The notes: generated by a model from the letters alone, not told the origin. Positions 1-7,240 are shown, numbered from the stretch's first letter. The stretch is DNA of 7,869 nt from an uncultured Cellvibrio sp. (GCA_946886255.1 CAMPIG010000219.1:1-7869), one strand, 5' to 3'. Program-made: numbers and translations.

Positions 1-314
1 TAGGCATCAATCAGGCATTCGGTTTTTTCCAATTCCAATTTGAAATGTTGGGCTGCTTTTTGGGTAAAGCTGGCAAAACCCAAACGCTCCGCGCGATATT
101 CCTTTAGCCAGGCAGAAAATGGAAACTCACTCGTTTCGCTGGAGAAGCGGCCGTAACTCTTGCCGCTTTTGCGAATAAAGTTGGACTTTAATTCGTACAC
201 CAGATCTTCCAGTTTGCCGTTTGCGGCAAAGGGCTCCGGCCGTACGTGAAGATCTACGCCGGTTGTGGGTGAGTGGCGCAGCAGGTGATGGGAAATGATG
301 GATGTAAGTGCCAT
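1..314 (-). CDS. yejK: Nucleoid-associated protein YejK/NdpA family, 5' part only
   Basis: This is the N-terminal 104 residues of a gene that runs off the left edge; the frame is open from the ATG at 314 to base 1. The visible protein starts MALTSIISHHLL and carries a segment around residues 37-60 (LVYELK, then KSYGRFSSE) that fits the start of E. coli YejK, where a similar helix and a KAYGLFSEES stretch occur at the same distance from the N-terminus. YejK-family proteins are about 330-340 residues, so roughly two thirds is missing here. Family members bind DNA and are part of the nucleoid, but their precise role is poorly known. The start has only a weak GAG-like ribosome site. A consensus -10 box lies about 25 bases upstream, which supports this start and a promoter of its own. 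The assignment rests on remembered family similarity over this short piece. Confidence 0.8.
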   Translation of the reverse strand, partial: MALTSIISHHLLRHSPTTGVDLHVRPEPFAANGKLEDLVYELKSNFIRKSGKSYGRFSSETSEFPFSAWLKEYRAERLGFASFTQKAAQHFKLELEKTECLIDA

Positions 315-337
315 AAGCTCGACCGCAAAAAGCGCGC

Positions 338-366
338 ATTATAGCGAGAAGCGGGCGCCTTAAGAC
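338..366 (-). promoter_or_regulatory. Probable sigma-70 promoter of yejK
   Basis: On the minus strand a perfect TATAAT lies at 343-338. The hexamer 17 bases upstream (366-361) reads GTCTTA, a poor -35, so the call rests mainly on the -10 box. Transcription would begin near 331, leaving a leader of roughly 15-20 bases before the yejK ATG at 314. The site lies between the hairpin at 393-425 and the gene, as expected for an independently transcribed unit. Confidence 0.55.
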
Positions 367-392
367 AGTCTGAAATGGCCGCAAAAGCCTTG

Positions 393-425
393 AAGCAAGC
401 CATCTTTATTAAAGATGGCTTGCTT
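393..425 (-). terminator. Strong hairpin, likely transcription terminator of the multicopper oxidase gene
   Basis: A perfect 15-bp inverted repeat (393-407 with 411-425) encloses a 3-base loop. It begins 8 bases after the oxidase stop codon in the direction of that gene. On the minus strand the stem ends in CUU and is followed by a broken, weakly U-rich stretch (CAAGGCUUUU) instead of a clean U run. Termination is the likeliest role given its place between the oxidase and the yejK promoter; 3'-end protection of the mRNA is an alternative. A 15-bp perfect stem with a 3-base loop is far beyond chance. Confidence 0.7.
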
Positions 426-433
426 GATGAGGA

Positions 434-2401
434 TCAATGATGCCCGGCCGCCGCGCCGCCGCGCCCGTCAGGTAAAGCAATGCGCACATTCTGCATCATG
501 CCCTGATCTTCGTGATCCAGGATATGGCAGTGCAAGACGAAATCACCGATATAGCGCTGGTAATGGGTGCGCACGATCACCTGGTAGCTTTTGCCCGCCG
601 CGTTCTTGACCCACACCGTATCCTTGAAGGTGCCTTTCATACCGCGATATTGCGGGTCCGGGGCACCGCTGGTATCGAAGTCGTCCACCGCGTCCGGGCC
701 GCTTACATCCTTGCCGTTGGGATCGAGCACGGCAATGACCTGAAACGGATTAACGTGAATGTGATACGGGTGACTGCCGGATTTTGAGGTGAGCGTCCAT
801 TCATCAATATTGCCGAGAATCAAGGTGCGATTAATGACGCCTGGCTTATAAATTTCATCGTCGATTAAAAAATCTGTCGTGGTCATATTGAAAAACAATG
901 TCTGTTTGTTGGGCGTGGGCGGCAGGTCTTTGTGGGGAACAAATGTTGTTAGCCGGTTATTTCTCAACTCATCAGCCACTTGTTTGGCGACTTCTGGTGC
1001 GTAATGTTCTTTTGCCGCTTCGATGAGAGCTACCTGCACTTGCTTCTGGATGGAATCATCGCTCTCCTTGCCGTCTGCAACATGAACAACGCCTAAGAGT
1101 TTGCGCGAAGACGGTGTTTGATCGACATTGGCAGAGGCAGCCGCCGCCGCATCAATCACACAATATTTTCCTGCGTCGGGAAACAACATTAACGTATCCC
1201 AACGATAACCGGGTTGAAACACCAACGAATCTGTTGCGCGAATTGTGGCGGTCGTAAGTCCGTCGGCGGCGACAATATTTTGTGGTACCAATTCGCCGGT
1301 GCAGTTTTGTTTGATGAAGTCGTCATGCTGCTCCGCGGTAAATTTTTTCGGGATATCGACATCGCTTTTCATACGACGGAATTGCAAATTAATGCTGTCG
1401 CGCACCCCCCCGTGAATCAGTCGCCAACGCTCTATCTGCCCGGCTTTTGCATCATAAAAACCGGGCTGAATCTCACCGTTGATGCTGGTGTAACGACCGG
1501 ACTGCCCCCAGGCTTTACCGCTGAAATTTGCATAGCTTTCCATCACGCCGACATCCTCCGGGTCACAGCGATAAGTGCCGTCTACATTCTTTTTAACGGT
1601 GGGGTTGTCACCTTTGGTGTAACAGGCATATTGAATTTGTTGGAACAACAGTACGCGTTCCTTGAATGACTGTTTCGGGGTCGGTTGGAGCAGCGTATCA
1701 ATATCGCCTCTGGATGTTGTTGTCGGTGCACGTTTGCCATCAATGATCAAGGCGCCAGCCATACCGCTGCCAACTTGCAACGCGGTCGAGCCATGGCGAT
1801 GGGGGTGATACCAGAACGTGCCGGCGGGATGGTCCAGCGGAATATTGTATTCGTACTGGAAATCCACACCGGGGTTAATCGAGATCAGCACGTTATCGCT
1901 GTTGCCGGCAGGATTAATCCATAAGCCGTGTGTGTGCATATTGGTGCCGTTAAAACAGTGCGGTTTATTAACCGGTTGCTCGTGGTCGTAACATGAGGGA
2001 TCGCCAGGCAACTGGTTGGACAGCGTAGCGCGGATCGTATCGCCAGGTGCAACTCTGATGGTCGGTGCAACAAACGGTGCGTCAGGGTTGACATCGGTCC
2101 CCTGATAGCTGCGCAGCCTTACGCGATCATCCCGACCGGTTGCCGGATTCCACAGGCTACTTTCGGTGTAAGCGACCCGCCAGGTGAGATAAGCTTCCTG
2201 CGGTCCGGTTGGCTGAGCCGCTGCGACAGATTTCTTCAATGTTGCTAAGGGTTTTACGGCGTCCAGACTGCTACGCTGAATCTCCAGCAACGGTGGGTTT
2301 TCAACGCCATCATCACGCACGGATTTTGCGGTGGCCCAGGGAATGATAGCGATCAGGGAAAGTGTTAACGCTGAGTAACGAAGTAAATGACGGGGTGACA
2401 T
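434..2401 (-). CDS. Secreted three-domain multicopper oxidase (laccase-like)
   Basis: 655 residues. It should oxidise a phenolic, metal or similar electron donor and reduce O2 to water with four coppers, outside the cytoplasm. All four copper-ligand motifs are intact: HTH at 156-158, HPHRH at 199-203, HPYHIH at 544-549 and HCHILDH at 624-630, with M635 as the probable axial ligand of the type 1 site. Residues 1-25 form a Sec-type signal peptide (basic start, hydrophobic core, cleavage after WATA). I chose the ATG at 2401 because it has an excellent AAGGAG site 6 bases upstream and puts the signal peptide first; an in-frame extension to 2443 would bury it. Six cysteines besides C625 (137, 149, 260, 279, 367, 414) could form disulfides. 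Residues about 420-500 between the second and third cupredoxin domains look like a mostly helical insert. The tail ends in glycine, alanine and two histidines. The substrate cannot be read from the sequence, so no gene symbol is given. A hairpin follows the stop. Confidence 0.93.
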   Translation of the reverse strand: MSPRHLLRYSALTLSLIAIIPWATAKSVRDDGVENPPLLEIQRSSLDAVKPLATLKKSVAAAQPTGPQEAYLTWRVAYTESSLWNPATGRDDRVRLRSYQGTDVNPDAPFVAPTIRVAPGDTIRATLSNQLPGDPSCYDHEQPVNKPHCFNGTNMHTHGLWINPAGNSDNVLISINPGVDFQYEYNIPLDHPAGTFWYHPHRHGSTALQVGSGMAGALIIDGKRAPTTTSRGDIDTLLQPTPKQSFKERVLLFQQIQYACYTKGDNPTVKKNVDGTYRCDPEDVGVMESYANFSGKAWGQSGRYTSINGEIQPGFYDAKAGQIERWRLIHGGVRDSINLQFRRMKSDVDIPKKFTAEQHDDFIKQNCTGELVPQNIVAADGLTTATIRATDSLVFQPGYRWDTLMLFPDAGKYCVIDAAAAASANVDQTPSSRKLLGVVHVADGKESDDSIQKQVQVALIEAAKEHYAPEVAKQVADELRNNRLTTFVPHKDLPPTPNKQTLFFNMTTTDFLIDDEIYKPGVINRTLILGNIDEWTLTSKSGSHPYHIHVNPFQVIAVLDPNGKDVSGPDAVDDFDTSGAPDPQYRGMKGTFKDTVWVKNAAGKSYQVIVRTHYQRYIGDFVLHCHILDHEDQGMMQNVRIALPDGRGGAAAGHH

Positions 2402-2463
2402 GGTTATCTCCTTATTGTGGATAAGCCCTGGCACATACCTCAATTTCAGCCAAGTACCCCGAT

Positions 2464-2505
2464 GCTATAGAATGCTGCGCCGACCGAGCATTACAGCGCA
2501 TTACA
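2464..2505 (-). promoter_or_regulatory. Putative activator box and promoter of the multicopper oxidase
   Basis: On the minus strand, TGTAATGCGC at 2505-2496 is followed directly by TGTAATGCTC at 2495-2486: a two-copy, 10-bp direct repeat with 9 of 10 bases identical. Sixteen bases downstream is TATAGC (2469-2464), a passable -10 box, and no good -35 is present. The repeat therefore overlaps the place where a -35 would be, the usual layout for an activator of the OmpR/PhoB family, which binds head-to-tail half-sites about one helical turn apart. TGTAAT half-sites are reminiscent of copper-responsive CopR boxes, which would suit a copper enzyme. The regulator's identity is inference. Confidence 0.4.
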
Positions 2506-2543
2506 AATTCATGTGTTTTGTGCGGTGGTTGGAGGTGAGGTCA

Positions 2544-2571
2544 TTGAAATTATTTTTATTTGGATGAAAAT
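2544..2571 (+). promoter_or_regulatory. Possible weak promoter of the transglycosylase-like gene
   Basis: TTGAAA at 2544-2549 is a good -35 (5 of 6). The best -10, GAAAAT at 2566-2571 after a 16-base spacer, matches only 4 of 6. The region is AT-rich and just upstream of the gene, so it is a reasonable but weak candidate. Confidence 0.25.
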
Positions 2572-2600
2572 GGAATAACTTTTTTGTAAACGTGACGATT

Positions 2601-3233
2601 ATGTTATTTGCTGACTTGCCTCCCGAACTTCATGAACCGGTTGCCTGCCTGGTAGAGGCGGCCATTGAATACAATGTGCCCGCGAATATTTTATTAGCCA
2701 TTGCAGAAAAAGAAGGCGGCAAGCCGGGGCAGTGGGTGAGAAATACCAACGGCACCTATGATGTCGGTCCCATGCAGTTCAACAGTGCGTATTTGAAAGA
2801 GTTGATGTCTCACGGGGTGTTTGAAAGTGATGTGGCGGCCTATGGTTGTTATCCCTACCAACTGGCGGCCTGGCGTATTCGCGATCACATTTACAATGAT
2901 CAGGGTGACTTGTGGGCGCGCGCGGCCAATTATCATTCGCGCACACCAACAGTGAATGCCATTTATCGCGCGGACTTGATTATCAAAGCGGAGCGCTGGA
3001 GCGAGTGGGTGGAGCAACACTACATCACCTACGAGGTAAATCTGGAGGGTTTGGCTGCTTCCATGCAGTTTATCCTCAAACCGATAACTCCCGCGCCGGA
3101 GACAGCCGACGTAAAATCCTTCGAATCTAAAACTCTCGAATCGAAAATTCAGGTGGAGTCCAAAAACGATGCCACCGCAGATCTCGAAAAACCGATCCTT
3201 GCACCCGCAACAAGCGCAAACGAAGCGCCGTAG
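2601..3233 (+). CDS. Lytic transglycosylase-fold protein (SLT/VirB1/TrbN-like), no signal peptide
   Basis: 210 residues. The first 140 or so resemble the small goose-lysozyme/SLT fold that cleaves peptidoglycan glycan strands. Visible landmarks are AIAEKEGG at 33-40 with E38 as the likely catalytic glutamate, DVGPMQFN at 54-61 in the place of the usual GLMQ motif, and AANYHS at 108-113 in the place of the usual AYN motif. The overall pattern is closest to the VirB1/TrbN type used by conjugation and secretion machines, but no such genes are nearby. There is no signal peptide or membrane segment, which is odd for an enzyme whose substrate is periplasmic. Residues about 160-210 are a low-complexity tail rich in Pro, Glu, Lys, Ser and Ala, with imperfect units FESK, LESK and VESK. 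The start is uncertain: ATG at 2601 or in-frame GTG at 2592 (three residues longer). Neither has a clear ribosome site, and a stop at 2565-2567 rules out anything longer. It is transcribed away from the oxidase gene. Confidence 0.75.
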   Translation: MLFADLPPELHEPVACLVEAAIEYNVPANILLAIAEKEGGKPGQWVRNTNGTYDVGPMQFNSAYLKELMSHGVFESDVAAYGCYPYQLAAWRIRDHIYNDQGDLWARAANYHSRTPTVNAIYRADLIIKAERWSEWVEQHYITYEVNLEGLAASMQFILKPITPAPETADVKSFESKTLESKIQVESKNDATADLEKPILAPATSANEAP

Positions 3234-3237
3234 CTAC

Positions 3238-3285
3238 TCCTCGATTAAGTCTTCGATTGAGTCCTCAATTGAACCCCCAATTAAG
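3238..3285 (+). repeat. Degenerate 12-bp tandem repeat, four copies
   Basis: Four consecutive units directly follow the stop of the transglycosylase-like gene: TCCTCGATTAAG, TCTTCGATTGAG, TCCTCAATTGAA and CCCCCAATTAAG. Read in the frame one base on from the upstream gene they give SSIK, SSIE, SSIE and PPIK, and most differences fall at third codon positions. A looser 15-bp-period repeat lies inside the gene's own tail (TCGAATCTAAAA at 3121-3132 and TCGAATCGAAAA at 3136-3147), so the repetitive patch spans the stop codon. Confidence 0.7.
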
Positions 3286-3356
3286 ATTGTCCCCAGCGGT
3301 AGCATCAGGCATGCTTGTTGCTGAATTTTTCGCACGTTTTTTCTGATGAATGCGTT

Positions 3357-6044
3357 ATGAGTATCAAACACATTGAACAATTGCTCAAACCCCGTTCCAT
3401 TGCCGTTATCGGCGCATCCAACCAGCCGACCCGCACGGGCAATGTGGTCATGCGTAATTTATTGCAGGGCCAATTTGATGGTCCGATCATGCCGGTAACG
3501 CCGCATCATAAAGCGGTGAATGGTGTGCTGGCGTATCGCTCGATAGAAGAATTACCGGAAGCACCGGACCTTGCCATTATTTGTACGCGCGCAACGCGGG
3601 TGCCGGCGATTATTTTGCAACTAGGGCGCAAAGGAACACGCAATGCGATTGTGATTGCAGCGGGGCTGGACACGCTCTATACCGCCCAAGGCACCAACCT
3701 GCAAGAACAAATGTTGGAGATAGGCAAGCAATCCGGCGTGCGTATTCTGGGGCCGAATTGCTTGGGTATTATTGTGCCCGGCCTTGGATTGAATGCGAGT
3801 TGCGCACACACAACAGCACGGACAGGCAAGATTGCTTTTGTATCGCAATCCTCGGCGGTGTGTTCGACCTTGCTCGATTGGGCGCACCGGCGGCGCATCG
3901 GCTTTTCCCACTTTATTGCTACCGGCGATGCGGCAGATGTGGGCTTTGATGAAATCATTGATTACCTCGGTCGTGATCCCAAAACCCAGGCCATTTTGTT
4001 GTATATCGATGCAATTCAGGATGGCCGAGCTTTCATGTCTGCTGCGCGGGCGGCCTCGTTCAACAAACCGATTCTGGTGATCAAAGCTGGTATTCACGCT
4101 GAGGTCATGGCGGCAACCTCGCGCCTCGGTACCGAAAAAATCGGTGAAGATGCGGTTTACAGTGCGGCGTTCCGGCGCGCGGGTATGTTGCGTGTCGATG
4201 ACTTGCGCGAACTGATGGCGGCGGTAGAAACCTTGGCATACGGCAAACCTATCACCGGTGAACAATTGGTGATTTTATCCAACGGTAACGGCCCCAGCGC
4301 CATGGCAATTGATGCGCTCCTGCAACGCGGTGGTCGCCTTGCAACCCTGGAGCCACACATCGTCAGCCAATTGCAAAAAATCATTCACAGCGGCGGCCGC
4401 GCCATCAATCCGATCAATATGCTGGGTGATGCGCTTCCAGCTTTATATGGTGAAGTCGTCAATATTTTATTGCAGAGTTCAGCGATCGATAATGTGCTGA
4501 TCCTGCACGCACCCTCCGGTTTAAATTCACCGACGGCCTACGCTGAAGCGGTCATCAAGGCTCACCAACAACGCAAAGGTCGCAAGCCTAACCTGTTGGT
4601 GAACTGGATGGGCGAAGACGCCGCCGTGGAAGCGCGCCAACGGTTTGCTGAAGCGGGGATAGCATCTTTCCGCACGCCCGAAGGTGTCGCCGGTGCGTTT
4701 ATGCACATGGTGGAATACCGTCGCAACCAAAAATTATTATCGGAAACTCCAGATTCGGTGAGCGATGAAATTCCGCACCATCCGGAGTTCGCCAATAAAA
4801 TTATCACCCAGGCTCTGGCTGATGCGCGACTGCACTTAAACGGTGAAGAGTCCGCCGAATTATTGCAAGCCTATGGCATTGCGACTATTCCCACCAAAGC
4901 AGCAACCACACCGGCAGAAGCTGCTGACCAAGCTGAGTTGTTGGGCTTCCCCGTCGCCTTGAAAATTGTGTTGCCGAATATTCCGTTGAAGTCGGACATC
5001 GGCGGTGTGGTATTGAATTTGAATATCCGCGCCGAAGTAGAAGAAGCCGCCTTGGCCAGCCTCAAACGGGTCAGTGATATTTATCCCGATGCAAAACCGA
5101 GCGGGTTTACCTTGCAAACCATGGCGCGCCGCACCGGTGCGCATTTGCTGCGTATTCAGGTGCAGACTGATCCTGTATTCGGGCCGGTTATTTTATTGGG
5201 CGAAGCCAGTTCGGTGTGGGATATTCACACTAACGCCGTGGTGGCATTGCCGCCGCTGAATATGGCGCTGGCCCGTTATCTGGTGATTCAGGCAATGGCT
5301 GAAGGCAAGATTCGTGAACGACAGTTACATTCGCCACTTAATCGTCAGGCGTTGTGTATTCTGTTGACCAAGATCAGCCAAATTATTATTGACCACGAAA
5401 ATGTGGTGGGTTTGACGATCAATCCCGCTCTGGCAGTGGCTGATGAAATTATTGTGTTGGATGTGAGCGTGGATATCGCATCGGCAACCCGACAACGTCG
5501 TTTGGCTATTCGCCCTTACCCCAAAGAACTGGAAGAATATTTTACCTTGCGCGATGGTCGCCAGGTTTTTATACGACCGATACGCCCGGAAGATGAAATC
5601 ATGCATCAGGCGTTTGATCGGGCATTAGCGCGTGAGGATCGCTACAAACGCTATTTTGGGGAATTGCCGCAGTTCTCTCACGAGCAGATGGCGCGCTTCA
5701 CCCAAATTGATTACGCGCGCGAAATGGCCTTTGTCGCAACTGAGCAAAACGCAACGGGTGTGACCGAAATCCTGGGTGTGGTTAACGCGCAACAGGACCC
5801 GGATAATGTTGAAGCAGAGTTTGCGGTGACAGTGCGCAGTGATATCAAGCAATCCGGTTTGGGGCATCGTTTAATGCAAAAAACGATTGATTACTGTCGA
5901 GGGCAGGGCACGCAGTACCTGACCGGTATGACGATGTTAGAAAACACAGGTATGGCCAATCTGGCGCGCAAGCTTGGTTTTACCGTGAAATATCTGCGTG
6001 AAGACGGATTGATTGACATGCGGATGAAACTTCAGGACTCATGA
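3357..6044 (+). CDS. patZ: Protein lysine acetyltransferase, Pat/PatZ (YfiQ) type
   Basis: 895 residues, close to the 886 of E. coli PatZ, and similar along the whole length. Family members acetylate protein lysines from acetyl-CoA, classically inactivating acetyl-CoA synthetase, in the cytoplasm. Domain order: a CoA-binding Rossmann domain at about 10-100 (AVIGAS at 16-21), a succinyl-CoA-ligase-like region to about 460, an ATP-grasp domain at about 485-710 (PVALK at 532-536, KSDIGG at 545-550), and a C-terminal GNAT domain at about 735-890 with the acetyl-CoA loop KQSGLG at 831-836. The histidine that is phosphorylated in true ADP-forming acyl-CoA synthetases is absent: the matching stretch around 254-258 reads TSRLG. 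This is normal for Pat, where only the GNAT domain makes the transfer. Other diagnostic stretches are AFMHMVEYRRNQ at 447-458 and VVALPPLNM at 628-636. I chose ATG 3357 because the protein then begins like its relatives (MSIKHIEQLLKPRSIAVIG); a TTG 42 bases upstream is less likely. No strong ribosome site is visible. Confidence 0.93.
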   Translation: MSIKHIEQLLKPRSIAVIGASNQPTRTGNVVMRNLLQGQFDGPIMPVTPHHKAVNGVLAYRSIEELPEAPDLAIICTRATRVPAIILQLGRKGTRNAIVIAAGLDTLYTAQGTNLQEQMLEIGKQSGVRILGPNCLGIIVPGLGLNASCAHTTARTGKIAFVSQSSAVCSTLLDWAHRRRIGFSHFIATGDAADVGFDEIIDYLGRDPKTQAILLYIDAIQDGRAFMSAARAASFNKPILVIKAGIHAEVMAATSRLGTEKIGEDAVYSAAFRRAGMLRVDDLRELMAAVETLAYGKPITGEQLVILSNGNGPSAMAIDALLQRGGRLATLEPHIVSQLQKIIHSGGRAINPINMLGDALPALYGEVVNILLQSSAIDNVLILHAPSGLNSPTAYAEAVIKAHQQRKGRKPNLLVNWMGEDAAVEARQRFAEAGIASFRTPEGVAGAFMHMVEYRRNQKLLSETPDSVSDEIPHHPEFANKIITQALADARLHLNGEESAELLQAYGIATIPTKAATTPAEAADQAELLGFPVALKIVLPNIPLKSDIGGVVLNLNIRAEVEEAALASLKRVSDIYPDAKPSGFTLQTMARRTGAHLLRIQVQTDPVFGPVILLGEASSVWDIHTNAVVALPPLNMALARYLVIQAMAEGKIRERQLHSPLNRQALCILLTKISQIIIDHENVVGLTINPALAVADEIIVLDVSVDIASATRQRRLAIRPYPKELEEYFTLRDGRQVFIRPIRPEDEIMHQAFDRALAREDRYKRYFGELPQFSHEQMARFTQIDYAREMAFVATEQNATGVTEILGVVNAQQDPDNVEAEFAVTVRSDIKQSGLGHRLMQKTIDYCRGQGTQYLTGMTMLENTGMANLARKLGFTVKYLREDGLIDMRMKLQDS

Positions 6045-6047
6045 GCG

Positions 6048-6998
6048 TCAGGAGAGCTTTGCCATGGCTTTGATATGCATCATGGCGCACCGACCCAGCG
6101 CCGGCAAATCATAGCCACCCTCCAGCATTGACACCATGCCTCGGCACTGTTGGGTAATGTCGGGGTTATTCTTGCTGATGTCGACTAACTGACGCAATTG
6201 GTGGGTAATCCACACGTAATCCTGTTCTACCAAACGAACGGATGACATGTCGTCATCGAGGTGCCCATCGAATCCGGCAGAGATCAATAACAACTGTGGT
6301 TGGAATCTGGTCAGGGTCGGCAGACAGTGTTCAGTCAACGCAGCGCGAAATCCTTCGCTACGGCAGGTCGCCGGTAAGGGAATATTGATAATGTGGTCCG
6401 GCACATTGTCGATGGGCGTCAGCGGGTAAAACGGGTGTTGGAAACTGGAGCAAAACAGCACGCGTGGCTCATGCCGGAAAATTTCCTGGGTACCGTTGCC
6501 GTGGTGTACATCGAAATCCACGATAGCAATCCGTTCAAGATGGTGCACTGCCAGTGCGTGTGCCGCTGCAATCGCGACATTGTTAAAAATGCAAAATCCC
6601 ATGGCGTTCGCGGGTTCAGCATGATGGCCCGCCGGGCGAACATTACAAAACACCGCGTCTGTTTCACCCCGCATCACCATATCCACACCGAGAATGCCTG
6701 CACCGGCTGCATGACGAGCTGCATCCAGCGTGCCGGGCGATAAATAAATATCATCGGCAAAGCGCAGGATGCCCTCGCGAGGTTGTGCCTGTGTCAGACG
6801 CTGTAAATAGCCGCGGGTGTGAACGCGCAACAATTGTTCGTCGGTAGCCAGCGGCGATTCACGATGGTAAATCAGGCTATCTATACCGCTGGCCAGGAGT
6901 TGATTGTTGATGGCGTCCAGACGTTCCGGACACTCCGGATGCTCCTCCGGCATCAGGTGCAGGTGGCAGGCAGGATGAGTAATCAAAGTAGCGATCAT
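6048..6998 (-). CDS. Histone-deacetylase-family zinc amidohydrolase
   Basis: 316 residues, the usual size for bacterial single-domain members of the arginase/deacetylase fold that hydrolyse N-acyl-lysine or acetylpolyamines. The catalytic set is complete: HPECPERL at 20-27, the tandem histidines H125-H126 in RPAGHHAE, zinc ligands D163 and H165 in DFDVHHGNGT, the third ligand D244 in SAGFDGH, and the transition-state tyrosine Y296 in EGGYD. No signal peptide is seen, so it is cytoplasmic. The ATG at 6998 has GGA 7 bases upstream and starts MIATLITHP in the family manner; an in-frame GTG at 7043 adds 15 unrelated residues. Its stop lies 3 bp from the stop of the PatZ-type acetyltransferase on the other strand. 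That context favours a protein-lysine deacetylase comparable to Bacillus AcuC, but acetylpolyamine amidohydrolase or another deacylase cannot be excluded from sequence alone. Confidence 0.92.
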   Translation of the reverse strand: MIATLITHPACHLHLMPEEHPECPERLDAINNQLLASGIDSLIYHRESPLATDEQLLRVHTRGYLQRLTQAQPREGILRFADDIYLSPGTLDAARHAAGAGILGVDMVMRGETDAVFCNVRPAGHHAEPANAMGFCIFNNVAIAAAHALAVHHLERIAIVDFDVHHGNGTQEIFRHEPRVLFCSSFQHPFYPLTPIDNVPDHIINIPLPATCRSEGFRAALTEHCLPTLTRFQPQLLLISAGFDGHLDDDMSSVRLVEQDYVWITHQLRQLVDISKNNPDITQQCRGMVSMLEGGYDLPALGRCAMMHIKAMAKLS

Positions 6999-7177
6999 AG
7001 CGATATCCGAACGCGTTACAGGGTCGGGTGTGCATAATAACACTGAAATTGATGGCGTATTCTGTTCGGAATTCAGCTAAACGATGCAGGATGATGTGCT
7101 TAAACGAAAGGAAGTATTACCGGTGGTCTATAAGCGGGATTGATGCGTATTAATGCATTAAATAACATACAAAAATG

Positions 7178-7204
7178 ACATCGTGATGCGCAAAGTGACG
7201 ATGT
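7178..7204 (-). terminator. Possible weak terminator of the response regulator gene
   Basis: A 7-bp inverted repeat (ACATCGT at 7178-7184 and ACGATGT at 7198-7204) with a 13-base loop lies 36 bases past the response regulator stop. On the minus strand it is followed after two bases by five Ts (7175-7171). The stem is short and the loop large, so this is only a candidate. Confidence 0.35.
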
Positions 7205-7240
7205 TGTACTCATGCATTGCGTTCAGTACAGCAGAAAAAC

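Noticed and set aside
1214..1669. A 151-codon open frame on the plus strand inside the oxidase gene
   Set aside because: It lies wholly antisense to a gene with all four copper motifs, has no family resemblance, and is explained by the codon use of the opposite strand. The same applies to other long antisense frames, such as 3621-4265 inside the acetyltransferase gene.
2402..2443. In-frame upstream extension of the oxidase to an ATG at 2443
   Set aside because: It would place 14 residues before the signal peptide and ignore the strong AAGGAG site in front of the ATG at 2401.
6999..7043. GTG at 7043 as start of the deacetylase
   Set aside because: The added 15 residues do not look like the family N-terminus, while the ATG at 6998 has a usable ribosome site and a family-like start.
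7006..7070. Inverted 7-bp repeat TCCGAAC / GTTCGGA flanking the deacetylase upstream region
   Set aside because: With 51 bases between the arms and only 7 bp per arm, one or two such pairs are expected by chance in this intergenic region.
7083..7142. A 19-codon open frame on the plus strand starting MQDDVLKRKE
   Set aside because: It is short, has no ribosome site and no recognisable similarity; its residue make-up alone is not evidence of a gene.
7150..7161. Perfect 12-bp palindrome TTAATGCATTAA between the deacetylase and response regulator genes
   Set aside because: A 12-bp palindrome is expected about twice in a window of this length by chance. It lies downstream of the regulator gene and about 150 bp from the deacetylase start, with no second copy.
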